The notes below the pieces were generated by a model that did not search any database, had not been told where the DNA came from, and was given only the letters and a program-made list of their open reading frames with translations. A DNA stretch of 37,209 nt from an uncultured Rhodospirillales bacterium. Its GTDB lineage: Bacteria; Pseudomonadota; Alphaproteobacteria; ATCC43930; CGMCC-115725. Shown in pieces: positions 8,808 through 17,153 of this stretch. The first letter of the stretch is position 1. Each line of letters opens with the position of its first letter. The DNA lies in contig CAIXXC010000299.1 of assembly GCA_903923205.1 (NCBI GenBank), forward strand, positions 1 to 37,209, given 5' to 3'. The position numbers were made by a program, and so were the translations under genes.

Positions 8808-9122
8808 ATGGGCTTCGATAATCGGCTTTTCGACGATCTTGCCCGTGTCGCGACGGGCGCACTCTCCGCATTTTCTGGTGTGCGTGAAGAGGCCGAGGCG
8901 CGGTTGCGTGAGCAGTTCGAGCGGATATTGAGCCACATGGATCTGGTGACTCGGGACGAGTTCGAGGCCGTACAGGCTGTGGCTGTCCGAGCACGCGAGT
9001 CGCAAGAAGCACTGGAGGTCCGACTCCAGGCCGTCGAAGCACAATTGGCCCGTCGCAGTGGCCGAGCCGGAGCGTCCAAGGGCAGTGCCTCAAAGTCGAC
9101 TACGGAGTCGGCTCTAGAATAA
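8808..9122 (+). CDS. ubiK: Ubiquinone biosynthesis accessory factor UbiK (BMFP family)
   Basis: UbiK (YqiC, DUF526) is a small coiled-coil protein that forms a complex with UbiJ and supports the Ubi metabolon in proteobacteria. The 104-residue product begins with an amphipathic segment (DNRLFDDLARVATGALSAF) and continues as a charged coiled coil with VTRDEFEAVQAVAVRARE in the middle, the family signature; the last 25 residues are Ser/Ala/Lys rich and disordered. A ribosome binding site-like AGGTGCAGG lies directly upstream of the ATG. It is divergent from hldD; its plus-strand neighbour YbjN is 182 bp away. Confidence 0.88.
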   Translation: MGFDNRLFDDLARVATGALSAFSGVREEAEARLREQFERILSHMDLVTRDEFEAVQAVAVRARESQEALEVRLQAVEAQLARRSGRAGASKGSASKSTTESALE

Positions 9123-9304
9123 TTCGCGTTTCGGCGTATTCTCGGCGCCGATAATGGTATTCCGGCCACCCGGCGCTTGCTTTGCGCCAGTCGGTTTGGC
9201 AGGATCTCCATATTGGGTGTCATCCGGTTCGATGGCACAGGATATTGGCATCCCTTGGAGATCGAACGCATTCGGCCTCCACCGCTCCCTGAAGGAGGGC
9301 AGCC

Positions 9305-9811
9305 ATGACCGCTTTATCACACAGCGAGGCCGCAATCGCGGCGGGCAATCCCATCGATATCGTCGAAGAGATCGTTCTGGCGAACGAATGGCCCCATGAT
9401 CGGGCAAGCGACGAGGAGATGGTCGTCGAAATCTCCGGTCGCTGGTGCGATTATCGACTTCTGTTCGTCTGGCAGGAGGAAATCAGCGCGTTGCATTTCT
9501 CCTGCAGCTTCGACATGAAGGTCCCCAAGGCACGGCGCCCCGCAGTTTACGAACTGCTGGCTACGATCAACGAAAAGATGTGGCTTGGCCATTTCGACGT
9601 TTGTTCCGATGCCTGCCTGCCGATGTTCCGCCATGCGTGCTTGCTCCGAGGTGCGATCGGCGCCTCTGTTGAACAGGTGGAGGATCTGGTCGATATGGCG
9701 ATCACGGAATGCGAGCGATTTTATCCGGCGTTTCAGTTGGTCATCTGGGGCGGGAAGACCCCGGAGGAAGCTGTGACCGCAGCGATGATAGAGCCGATGG
9801 GCGAGGCGTGA
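9305..9811 (+). CDS. YbjN-domain protein
   Basis: The 168-residue product fits the alphaproteobacterial YbjN (DUF1790-type) family, whose E. coli member affects motility and stress traits; the molecular role is unknown. Supporting segments are EMVVEISGRWCDYRLLFVW, the SALHFSCSFDMKVP strand, NEKMWLGHFDV and the C-terminal CERFYPAFQLVIWGGKTPE. The fold resembles type III secretion chaperones. The start follows GAAGGAGGGC, a strong ribosome binding site. It is 16 nt upstream of proC, a pairing that recurs in alphaproteobacteria, so the two are probably co-transcribed. Confidence 0.82.
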   Translation: MTALSHSEAAIAAGNPIDIVEEIVLANEWPHDRASDEEMVVEISGRWCDYRLLFVWQEEISALHFSCSFDMKVPKARRPAVYELLATINEKMWLGHFDVCSDACLPMFRHACLLRGAIGASVEQVEDLVDMAITECERFYPAFQLVIWGGKTPEEAVTAAMIEPMGEA

Positions 9812-9827
9812 TGGGATTTCGGTACTC

Positions 9828-10649
9828 ATGACAATGGGAGAAGTCCCGGCGGAAATCCTTCTCGTCGGGTGTGGTAAGATGGGTTCCGCTCTGCTGACCG
9901 GGTGGCTTCAGACTGATCAGGTCGGCCATGTCAAAATCGTTGAGCCCTATCCCCCGGATGCGGCGCTACCGCTATCCGATAGGGTCATGCTGCACGACAC
10001 TGTTGCCACTATTGATCCACATTGGCGGCCGACCGTTGTCGTCTTTGCGGTAAAACCACAAGCGATAACTGATGTCGTTCCGGCCTATCGGGAAATTGTC
10101 GCGGCGGGCGCGATGGTGCTGTCGATCGCAGCGGGTAGGACGATGGCCGGTTTTGAAGCATTGCTCGGTGCCGCCGCGATCGTACGAGCGATGCCGAACA
10201 CGCCCGCAGCCATCGGACGCGGCATCACCGTCGCGGTTGGTAACGATCGGGCGACCCATGGCGAGAAGGCGGTTGCCCACCGCCTGCTTGAGGCAGTGGG
10301 TAGCGTGTCCTGGGTCGAGGATGAAGGATTGCTCGACGCCGTGACCGCGGTGTCGGGAAGTGGCCCGGCGTATGTTTTTCTTCTGATCGAGGCGATGACG
10401 GCTGCCGGTATTGCTGCGGGGTTGCCCCCAGAGTTGGCAGAGCGGCTCGCGCGGGAGACCGTTTCCGGCTCGGGAGAGTTGGCTCGTCAATCGCCAGAAT
10501 CCGCAGCGCAGCTGCGTCGCAATGTGACCAGCCCTCATGGCACCACGGAAGCCGCCTTGCGTGTGCTCATGGCCGCTGAAGGCATGGAGCGGCTGATGGT
10601 TCGAGCCGTTGATGCGGCGACTCGTCGCTCCCGCGAATTGGCTGGATAA
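9828..10649 (+). CDS. proC: Pyrroline-5-carboxylate reductase
   Basis: ProC reduces 1-pyrroline-5-carboxylate to proline with NAD(P)H, the last step of proline synthesis. The 273 residues begin with the Rossmann motif LLVGCGKMGSAL (11-22), continue with VFAVKPQ and RAMPNTPAAIGRG, and end with the conserved dimerisation and active-site region AVSGSGPAYVFLLIEAM and TSPHGTTEAAL. A second ATG two codons in (9834) is possible. It lies 16 nt after the YbjN gene and 83 nt before a TetR gene. Confidence 0.95.
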   Translation: MTMGEVPAEILLVGCGKMGSALLTGWLQTDQVGHVKIVEPYPPDAALPLSDRVMLHDTVATIDPHWRPTVVVFAVKPQAITDVVPAYREIVAAGAMVLSIAAGRTMAGFEALLGAAAIVRAMPNTPAAIGRGITVAVGNDRATHGEKAVAHRLLEAVGSVSWVEDEGLLDAVTAVSGSGPAYVFLLIEAMTAAGIAAGLPPELAERLARETVSGSGELARQSPESAAQLRRNVTSPHGTTEAALRVLMAAEGMERLMVRAVDAATRRSRELAG

Positions 10650-10732
10650 TCTCGCGCCTGGGCTCTGGCGGAACCGGCGGACCAACCTCATGTAGAAAGA
10701 GTCTCTGGGCGATGTTGGCAGGAGAGCAGGGC

Positions 10733-11356
10733 ATGACCGCGACCGAGGAAGTCGAGGCAAAAATTCTGGATGGGGCTGTGCGGGTGATCGCCGATCGGCC
10801 TTGGAGCAAGGTCGCTCTGGTCGATATTGCGCGTGAGGCCGGGGTCTCGATATCCGACATTTATCGGCATTACCGCTCAAGACAGGCCGTCCTGTGCGGC
10901 CTCCATCGCCGTATCGATCTCGAGATGCTGGCCGCGCCTCTCGACGCGGGAAGCCCGAAGGACAGGCTGTTCGATTTGCTGATGCGGCGCTTCGATGCCC
11001 TGGCGCCGCTGAAGCCGGCGTTCAAGAATGGTGTCGCTGAATTGCGGCGTGGCCGGCTCGCGACCCTTGAGGCGGGGCTGGTCGGTGGGCTCCGTTTGCA
11101 CCGCAGTATGATTTGGGTATTGGAGGCCGCCGGGCTTGAGGGGTCTTGCGTCGTAAATGAGTTGCGCGCCAAGGTTCTGAGCGTCGCCTATTTATCGGCG
11201 TTTCGCGCATGGCTTGAAGACGAATCGCCGGATCTGACGAAAACTATGGCGACGCTGGATAAGAACCTTGGTCGGGCTGTCGGTTTCATGAGGTTCCGTG
11301 ACGAGAGTGCTGAAGCCGATTCGGCAGGCCCCGAAATAAACGCATTCGCGAATTGA
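10733..11356 (+). CDS. TetR-family transcriptional regulator
   Basis: A helix-turn-helix near the N-terminus reads VALVDIAREAGVSISDIYRHYRSRQAVL, typical of TetR repressors; the C-terminal ligand-binding half is not assignable. I prefer the ATG at 10733 (207 residues) because AGGAGA lies 9 nt upstream; an ATG at 10712 would add seven residues. The gene is 141 bp upstream of a phasin gene on the same strand, so a role in polyester storage or fatty-acid related control is plausible but unproven. Similar TetR proteins sit beside phasin genes in other alphaproteobacteria as I recall. Confidence 0.8.
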   Translation: MTATEEVEAKILDGAVRVIADRPWSKVALVDIAREAGVSISDIYRHYRSRQAVLCGLHRRIDLEMLAAPLDAGSPKDRLFDLLMRRFDALAPLKPAFKNGVAELRRGRLATLEAGLVGGLRLHRSMIWVLEAAGLEGSCVVNELRAKVLSVAYLSAFRAWLEDESPDLTKTMATLDKNLGRAVGFMRFRDESAEADSAGPEINAFAN

Positions 11357-11497
11357 TTTGTGCGGTGCAGCAATTTTGCTTGACGATGCCGATCATTCCG
11401 GGAGATGGTCCGCGTCGAATATGATGCGGGCACATGCGGGATCGGTTTCCTGGTCATCATGGGGTTGCCCGATCTAACTATCCCGATGGAGATATAC

Positions 11498-11926
11498 ATG
11501 TCCGCAAAACCCACGAATTCCCTTTTCAACGTTGATCCTGCTGCCTTGTTGGCGCAGTTCAAGCTCCCTGGCGTCGATGTCGAATCGATCCTAGCCACTC
11601 AGCGCAAGAACATCGAAGCGCTGACCAAGGCCAATCAGGTTGCCGTTGAAGGTCTGCAAGCGATCGGCCGGCGCCAGGTCGAGATCATTCGCTCCTCGCT
11701 GACCGACAGCGCGGCGCAGATGCGCGATTTGTTCCAAACGCTGAAGCCAGAGGAGCGTGTCGCCAAGCAGACGGAACTCGCGAAGAAAGGCATCGAGAAG
11801 GCTATTGCCGATGCCCGCGAATTGGCTGAGATCGTGTCAAAGGCCCAGAACGAGGCGTTTGAGGTTCTCAACAAGCGCCTGTCTGAAAGCCTTGACGAGG
11901 TCCAGACTCTCGTCACCAAGAAATAA
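11498..11926 (+). CDS. Phasin family protein
   Basis: Phasins coat polyhydroxyalkanoate granules and control their number and size. The 142-residue product has no signal peptide or membrane segment and is a nearly continuous amphipathic helix: NVDPAALLAQFKLPGVDVE, then QRKNIEALTKANQVAVEGLQ, which is the hallmark of the PhaP/phasin_2 group, and a heptad-like C-terminus. I chose the ATG at 11498 because GGAG lies 6 nt upstream; an open frame back to 11405 adds 31 residues without a site. It suggests a PHA-accumulating organism, although no phaC or phaR is in the window. A strong terminator follows. Confidence 0.9.
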   Translation: MSAKPTNSLFNVDPAALLAQFKLPGVDVESILATQRKNIEALTKANQVAVEGLQAIGRRQVEIIRSSLTDSAAQMRDLFQTLKPEERVAKQTELAKKGIEKAIADARELAEIVSKAQNEAFEVLNKRLSESLDEVQTLVTKK

Positions 11927-11964
11927 ACCTCTAGCCTGGCAGTGCCGGGCGACACGAGCCATGG

Positions 11965-11995
11965 AAAAAGCGCCCCAGGAGTGGGCGCTTTTTTT
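11965..11995 (+). terminator. Bidirectional intrinsic terminator between phasin and hrpB
   Basis: An 11-bp perfect stem (AAAAAGCGCCC at 11965-11975 with GGGCGCTTTTT at 11983-11993), a 7-nt loop and a run of seven T make a textbook Rho-independent terminator for the phasin gene. The five A on the left arm give a T-run on the other strand, so it can also end hrpB, whose stop is at 11998. Confidence 0.92.
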
Positions 11996-11997
11996 AT

Positions 11998-14490
11998 TCA
12001 TGTTCCCCTGGGCTTCGCACGGGCAGTGGGCACTGCCGAGGTCGGATCCTCGGGCCAGGGGTGACGCGGGTAGCGACCACGGAGATCGGCCCTGACAGCG
12101 CGATAGGAGCCTGCCCAGAAGCCAGGGAGATCGCTGGTGACCTGGATCGGTCGCCGCGCCGGCGAGAGCAGATGTAATTGGAGTGCCACTTTACCCTCGG
12201 CCACTGCCGGTGTCTGGGCGAGTCCGAACATCTCCTGAAGTTTGACTGCCAGCACCGGGGGGCCATCGCCCCCGTATTGAATGGCGATACGGGAGCCGCT
12301 TGGCACGGTGATGTGGGTCGGCGCGACCTGGTCCAACCGGCGCCGCTGCCCCCAGTCGAGCCGTCCGAGCAGAAGTTCCTCCATGTCGAGTCCCTGCAGG
12401 TCGGCAAGGGTGCGGTGGTGGGTCAGCGCTGGCCCCAACCACCCGGCCAGATCGCGGCAAAGGCTTTCGTCGTCAGTTGCGGGCCATGACGCCGCATTGC
12501 CTTCGACCCGCGCGATGAAGCCGATGCGTTGTTGCAGACTTCGGGCGGCATTGGACCAGGGCAGGCACTCGATCCCGTGCCTCACGATCCCGTCCAGCAG
12601 GGCTGCGACAACGCGCTCCCGTGGCGGTGCCTCGAGGCGTTGTTCGGCTAAGACCAGAGCGCCGAGCACGCGTCGTCGTCGTGCTTGAACCGATTTGGTC
12701 GACTCATCCCAAATGACCTCCTCGATTGTCGCGATCCGTGATCCCAGGACCTCTTCCAATTCCGCCTTGGTGATTGGTGCCGCCAGCCAGATCCGGGCGT
12801 GCGGGACCTGACCATCAAGATCGGCGACCGCAAGATAGGGCTCTTCAGCAAGGGGCTCGGTCTCGGGGACGAACGCGCCGCGCCCTCCCGATAGTCTGAA
12901 ACGTCCGGAGCCACCGCGGCGTTCGGCGATCCGGTCCGGGTAGGCAAGGGCAAGGATGTGGCCCGCGCGAGCAGGTGTCGGCGTCTGCCATGTCTGCCCG
13001 ATCTGACGGACGAGTCGTTTGGCAACGTCGCAGGCTCGTCGGGCGGTCTCATGCCCTTTCGGGTTGACCAGGAGCTCAATCTGGGCACGCAGATCGCTGT
13101 CGCGACCCCCGGGAAGGCTCAGGCGTTCCCCGAGTGCGGCCGCAATTGCGGCCGCGAGAGACGGCTCACCCAGCGTTGATCCGGTGAGCAGCATGTGGGC
13201 CAGCCGCGGATGGAGTCCGAGTCGACTCATTGCCTGGCCATGCGGCGTGATTCTGCCCTGGTCGTCGAGTGCTCCGAGGGCGATCAGCAGCGACTTCGCG
13301 CTGGCGAGCGCGCCCGGATTGGGTTGGTCGAGTAATTTGAGCTGGGTTGGATCGTCCGTCCCCCACTGCGCAAGCTCGAGGACCAGCGGCGCGAGGTCGG
13401 CCTGCGCGATTTCAGCCGGGGTGAATGCTTCGAGCGCGCGGTGTCGGGCCTCCGGCCAAAGCCTCCAGCATATTCCAGGCCCGGTACGACCGGCTCGACC
13501 GGCGCGCTGGGTCGCTGCGGCTTGGGTTACACGCACGGTTTCAAGCCGGGTCATGCCGCTGCGTGGGTCATAGTGCCCTGTCCTGGCCAGTCCGGCGTCA
13601 ACGACCTGCAGCACACCGGGAATGGTAAGGCTCGTCTCGGCGATCGCGGTTGCCAGTACGATCTTGCGCTGACCATCCGCAGGCGGGCTCAGCGCCCGCT
13701 CCTGGGCTTTCTGGTCAAGATCGCCGTAGAGCGGCAGCACCTGAATGTTATCGGGCAGCTCGTGATGACTAAGAGCACGTTGCGTCTGCCGAATCTCGCG
13801 CACCCCGGGAAGAAAGACGAGGATATCGCCCTTGTCCGCCTTCAGGGCCATGGCGATCGCTTCCGTGACGCCCTGGCCAAATCTCTCCGGCGCCGGAGTT
13901 GGCAGATGGCGGAGCGTCACGGGAAAGGAACGACCAGTCGCCGTCACGATCGGGCAATTCCCCATCATCGCCGCCGCCGGGCCGGCATCGAGCGTGGCCG
14001 ACATCACAATTAACCGCAAATCCGGTCGCAGCGCGGACTGCGCTTCAAGGCAGAGCGCCAGCGCGAGATCAGTATCCAGACGACGTTCATGAAATTCGTC
14101 GAACAAGACGGCAGCGATGCCGTCCAAGCCAGGGTCATCCTGGATCATGCGGGTAAAGAGACCGTCTGTGACCACTTCTATTCTCGTCTTCGGCCCGACC
14201 CTGCTATCGAACCTCACGCGATAGCCGCAGATTTCACCGACAGTCTCGCCCCGAGTTGCGGCCATGCGGGCTGCTGCCGCGCGCGCCGCCAGACGACGTG
14301 GCTCCAGAACCAGTATGCGCCCCTCGCGACGCCAAGGCTGATCGAGCAATGCCAACGGAACTCCCGTTGTTTTGCCTGCTCCCGGCGGCGCCTGAAGCAC
14401 GAGGTTGGCAGACCGCGCCAAGCTGGCAAGGATATCGTCCATGACCGACGCGATCGGCAGGGCTTCCGGGTAAGCGACGAAAGATTTCAT
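11998..14490 (-). CDS. hrpB: ATP-dependent helicase HrpB
   Basis: HrpB is a DEAH/DExH-box helicase of uncertain RNA substrate. The 830 residues match the family: Walker A APPGAGKTT (34-42), DEFH Walker B box (131-134), SAT motif (164-166), TAIAETSLTIPG and QRAGRAGRTGPG of the second RecA domain, and a C-terminal HrpB-specific region ending in DLRGRYPRHPWPEDP. It lies 29 nt downstream of flhB on the same strand, so read-through from flhB is likely, but no functional link is evident. The first ATG (14488-14490) gives a normal N-terminus. Confidence 0.94.
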   Translation of the reverse strand: MKSFVAYPEALPIASVMDDILASLARSANLVLQAPPGAGKTTGVPLALLDQPWRREGRILVLEPRRLAARAAAARMAATRGETVGEICGYRVRFDSRVGPKTRIEVVTDGLFTRMIQDDPGLDGIAAVLFDEFHERRLDTDLALALCLEAQSALRPDLRLIVMSATLDAGPAAAMMGNCPIVTATGRSFPVTLRHLPTPAPERFGQGVTEAIAMALKADKGDILVFLPGVREIRQTQRALSHHELPDNIQVLPLYGDLDQKAQERALSPPADGQRKIVLATAIAETSLTIPGVLQVVDAGLARTGHYDPRSGMTRLETVRVTQAAATQRAGRAGRTGPGICWRLWPEARHRALEAFTPAEIAQADLAPLVLELAQWGTDDPTQLKLLDQPNPGALASAKSLLIALGALDDQGRITPHGQAMSRLGLHPRLAHMLLTGSTLGEPSLAAAIAAALGERLSLPGGRDSDLRAQIELLVNPKGHETARRACDVAKRLVRQIGQTWQTPTPARAGHILALAYPDRIAERRGGSGRFRLSGGRGAFVPETEPLAEEPYLAVADLDGQVPHARIWLAAPITKAELEEVLGSRIATIEEVIWDESTKSVQARRRRVLGALVLAEQRLEAPPRERVVAALLDGIVRHGIECLPWSNAARSLQQRIGFIARVEGNAASWPATDDESLCRDLAGWLGPALTHHRTLADLQGLDMEELLLGRLDWGQRRRLDQVAPTHITVPSGSRIAIQYGGDGPPVLAVKLQEMFGLAQTPAVAEGKVALQLHLLSPARRPIQVTSDLPGFWAGSYRAVRADLRGRYPRHPWPEDPTSAVPTARAKPRGT

Positions 14491-14519
14491 AAGGAATATT
14501 GCAATCGATGCGTGTTGTG

Positions 14520-15599
14520 TCAGCTCGCGCGCTTCAATCCGGCGCGTTGAAGCCGCATCACAAAGCCGATGACCTCCGCGACTGCCTTGTAATGCTCTGG
14601 CTTGATTTCCTCATCGAGTTCGACAGACGCGTAAAGCGTGCGGGCGAGTGGAGGATTCTCGATAATCGGAACGTCGTGCTCGGTTGCGACCTCACGTATC
14701 CGCAAGGCCATAAAATCGGCCCCCTTGGCAACAACGCGCGGCGCTCCTTCGCTGCCGACATCATATTGCAGTGCCACCGCGAAATGGGTTGGGTTGGTGA
14801 CGACCACCGATGCTTTTGGCACAGCCGCGAGCATCCGGCGGCGTGCCCGTGTCATCCGCAACTTGCGGATATGGCCCTTGATGTGGGGGTCGCCTTCGGC
14901 ATTCTTGTACTCGTCCTTCACCTCTGTCTTGGACATCTTGAGAGATTCGTTGACGGTCCATTTCTGGTAGAAATAGTCGATCAGGCCGATTGCGCCCATG
15001 ACGGCGAGAATCCAGACCATCAGGGAGAGCAGGTTATCGTGCAACACCTGCATCATGCTCAAGGGATCGACGCCGACATAAATCTCGATCCGATCGACAT
15101 CTGGCTTCAGCAACAGAAGTGCCGCGACAATCACGATCGCCGTCTTCGCGAGGCCGCGCGCGAATTCGATCAGAGAAGATATGGAGAACAACCGCTTGAG
15201 CCCGGTCAGCGGATTGAGGATGCTCCAGTTTGGCTTGATCTTCTCGGTCGCCCATAAAAGGCCTGTCTGCGCAACGGTCGAGCCGACCGCAGCCGCGACG
15301 AGAATGGCAAGCGGTGCGGCGAGCGAAAGCGCCATGGTCAAGCCCATGGAGCGAAACATATCGATAAATGCCTCTTGGCTGCCGATCTCGATCCGTTGGG
15401 GATGCTCAATCAGCCCGCGCATCAACAAATAGCTGGGCCGCATCGACCACGGCAGGACCGTCAACATGACGATTGTCGAGGTTGCCAGAAGGACGACGAG
15501 AGAAAGGTCTCGCGAAACACCAACCTGACCGCGACTTCGCGCTTCGCCCTGGCGCTTGGCTGTTGGGTCTTCTGTTTTGGAGTCTTTATCTTCTGCCAC
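14520..15599 (-). CDS. flhB: Flagellar export switch protein FlhB
   Basis: FlhB is an inner-membrane component of the flagellar type III export gate that switches substrate class from rod/hook to filament. The 359-residue protein has a Lys/Glu-rich cytoplasmic N-terminus (KTEDPTAKRQGEARSRGQV), four hydrophobic segments (about 33-52, 85-112, 150-165, 190-210) and the autocleaving NPTH at 269-272. It starts with GTG at 15597-15599 preceded by TGAGG. It is not next to fliR or flhA, its usual partners, and is followed by hrpB. The other flagellar genes of this block are on its upstream side. Confidence 0.95.
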   Translation of the reverse strand: MAEDKDSKTEDPTAKRQGEARSRGQVGVSRDLSLVVLLATSTIVMLTVLPWSMRPSYLLMRGLIEHPQRIEIGSQEAFIDMFRSMGLTMALSLAAPLAILVAAAVGSTVAQTGLLWATEKIKPNWSILNPLTGLKRLFSISSLIEFARGLAKTAIVIVAALLLLKPDVDRIEIYVGVDPLSMMQVLHDNLLSLMVWILAVMGAIGLIDYFYQKWTVNESLKMSKTEVKDEYKNAEGDPHIKGHIRKLRMTRARRRMLAAVPKASVVVTNPTHFAVALQYDVGSEGAPRVVAKGADFMALRIREVATEHDVPIIENPPLARTLYASVELDEEIKPEHYKAVAEVIGFVMRLQRAGLKRAS

Positions 15600-15789
15600 G
15601 AGACCTCAGGTGGGCGAATGAAGCTTTATCCGTCGCATTATGCGTCGTCATCGTTAAAGGAAAATGAGTGATGTCGTCCTGACCGCGCCAGCCAACGCGC
15701 CTGGCTATCTCGACAGGGTTGAGTCATCCGACGGAAAAGGGCGGGTTCAGGAATCAACCCGGAAATGTCTCGGCCCGGTTGAGCGAGGC

Positions 15790-15817
15790 TTGACAATCTT
15801 GTTGATCTATCTATACT
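15790..15817 (+). promoter_or_regulatory. Near-consensus sigma-70 promoter for the FlaG-like gene
   Basis: TTGACA (15790-15795) and TATACT (15812-15817) are separated by 16 bp, giving a perfect -35 and a 5/6 -10 element. Transcription should start near 15824, some 24 nt before the FlaG-like start codon. Such a strong housekeeping promoter is unusual for a late flagellar gene. Confidence 0.7.
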
Positions 15818-15847
15818 CATGTCACCCGAATTAGGAGTGTTGACAAA

Positions 15848-16273
15848 ATGTCAAGCATTTCGAACGTGGCGGCGGGGGCTGGAGTTTCGATTATCACGAA
15901 TGCAAGTGATAATTCAGCTGCAGGTAAGCCCGGTCAGACGGTTGAACCGGCTGGCTCAGCGTCGTCATCAGTGCCGTTGTTATATTACACCAGCCCGCGA
16001 ATCTTTGTCGATCCGCAGTACGGCCAGGTGGTGTACGATTTCCGCGATCCGAAGACTGGCGCGACGACCCAACAGGTCCCGTCTCGTCAGGCTATCGACG
16101 CGTATAACCGTTCGTCTTTGACAACCCCAACATCTACCCCGGTCGGTACGTCGAACGCTGTTCCGACGGCTTCGACGACGACCACTCAACCGCAACAGAG
16201 CTCGTCGTCAGCTGCGCCATCATCATCAGCGCCTGCGGCTCCGAGCGCGCCGGGGACATCGACTGTTGTCTGA
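15848..16273 (+). CDS. FlaG-like flagellar protein with a low-complexity tail
   Basis: The 141-residue product has a central segment, IFVDPQYGQVVYDFRDPKTG followed by QQVPSRQAIDAY (about 52-86), that follows the FlaG pattern (strand, turn, I/V-D-x-x-TG, then Q-I/V-P-x-x-x-A). FlaG affects filament length and is encoded near flagellin and cap genes. The first 45 residues are Ser/Ala/Gly rich and the tail (90-141) is Thr/Ser/Pro/Ala rich, probably disordered. AGGAG lies 10 nt upstream of the ATG and a strong promoter precedes it. It is divergent from flhB, in a flagellar block, which supports the call. The assignment is by pattern only. Confidence 0.6.
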   Translation: MSSISNVAAGAGVSIITNASDNSAAGKPGQTVEPAGSASSSVPLLYYTSPRIFVDPQYGQVVYDFRDPKTGATTQQVPSRQAIDAYNRSSLTTPTSTPVGTSNAVPTASTTTTQPQQSSSSAAPSSSAPAAPSAPGTSTVV

Positions 16274-16432
16274 TCGGACGTATTTGGCACCGCATGGCGG
16301 AGCCGCGAGGGCTCCCGAGTTCGACGGCGGCATCTCAATAGCGATTTCCCCCTCTCGCAACGGTGAGCGGGCGTTCTAAGGCTGCCTTGCTTCAGCGGTG
16401 TCGTAGACTTAAGGTGTGCCACACTCGCCCGG

Positions 16433-17116
16433 ATGCACATGGCTCGGACTATTGTCTTTCTTACCGGTGACTTCGACGCAAGCGACCTTTGCAGCTTTCT
16501 TGCGAAGCGACATGTGGGGTCCATATTCGTCTGGGTCCAGGATCTATCGACTCTGGCGGCAGCGATCGAATCGCATGATATGGCAAGCGCCCGTCTTGTC
16601 AGTTTTTGCACGGGCGTGATCGTGCCGACCACAATGCTCGAACGTTTCGGCTGCGGCAGCTACAATATCCACCCAGGTCCACCGACGTTCCCCGGTAGAC
16701 ATCCTGAGTCCTGGGGGGTCTATCTTGAAGCGTCGCGGTTCGGTGCCACCTTGCACCGGATGGTGGCACGCGTCGATGAAGGCGATATCATCGATACCAA
16801 ATGGTTTGATGTTCCGGCAGGGGCAGGTCAGCGGGTGCTTGCGGAAGCTGCATTCAAGGCGGCGCTTGATCTCTTGATTGCCTGGTATGGACGCCTTGCG
16901 GACGAGGATGCGGCTTTGGCACCGAACAGCGAGGTGTGGGAGGGCCGCAAATGGCGCCGTGCCGATCTTGAGGCGATTACTCGATTTGACGCTGATATCA
17001 GCAATGTCGAATTTGAACGCCGTCGTCGGGCGTTCGCGGAGCTTCCTGGTTGCACCCTCACTCTCGTCGCACATGGTCGAGAGTTCATTTACACGGTGCC
17101 GTCAGACCCGAGCTAA
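16433..17116 (+). CDS. Formyltransferase-fold protein (Fmt/ArnA-like catalytic domain)
   Basis: The 227 residues match the N10-formyltetrahydrofolate-dependent formyltransferase fold. The catalytic triad is recognisable as Asn78 and His80 in YNIHPGPP and Asp115 in RVDEGDII. It is too short for Met-tRNA formyltransferase (about 310) and lacks its C-terminal tRNA-binding domain, and the loop PGPPTFPGRHPESWG differs from Fmt. Sugar N-formyltransferases of this size act on amino-sugar nucleotides. Its position beside pseB and pseC suggests a 4-amino sugar substrate, but other acceptors cannot be excluded. An ATG two codons later (16439) is an alternative start. It converges with flaF. Confidence 0.75.
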   Translation: MHMARTIVFLTGDFDASDLCSFLAKRHVGSIFVWVQDLSTLAAAIESHDMASARLVSFCTGVIVPTTMLERFGCGSYNIHPGPPTFPGRHPESWGVYLEASRFGATLHRMVARVDEGDIIDTKWFDVPAGAGQRVLAEAAFKAALDLLIAWYGRLADEDAALAPNSEVWEGRKWRRADLEAITRFDADISNVEFERRRRAFAELPGCTLTLVAHGREFIYTVPSDPS

Positions 17117-17153
17117 CGGGAGGCCGTGTCATTCATGCCCCAGCCAGTGGATT

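Noticed and set aside
9972-10880. Open frame of 302 codons on the minus strand
   Set aside because: Antisense to proC and the TetR gene, which are well supported.
11405-11497. Longer phasin start
   Set aside because: No ribosome binding site and no family similarity before residue 32 of the open frame; GGAG directly precedes the chosen ATG.
16281-16296. TGGCAC followed by GC as a sigma-54 promoter before the formyltransferase gene
   Set aside because: Spacing between the GG and GC elements is wrong by one base and it lies about 140 nt from the gene.
16299-16315. Hairpin GGAGCC/GGCTCC after the FlaG-like gene as a terminator
   Set aside because: Only 6 bp and no T-run follows on either strand.
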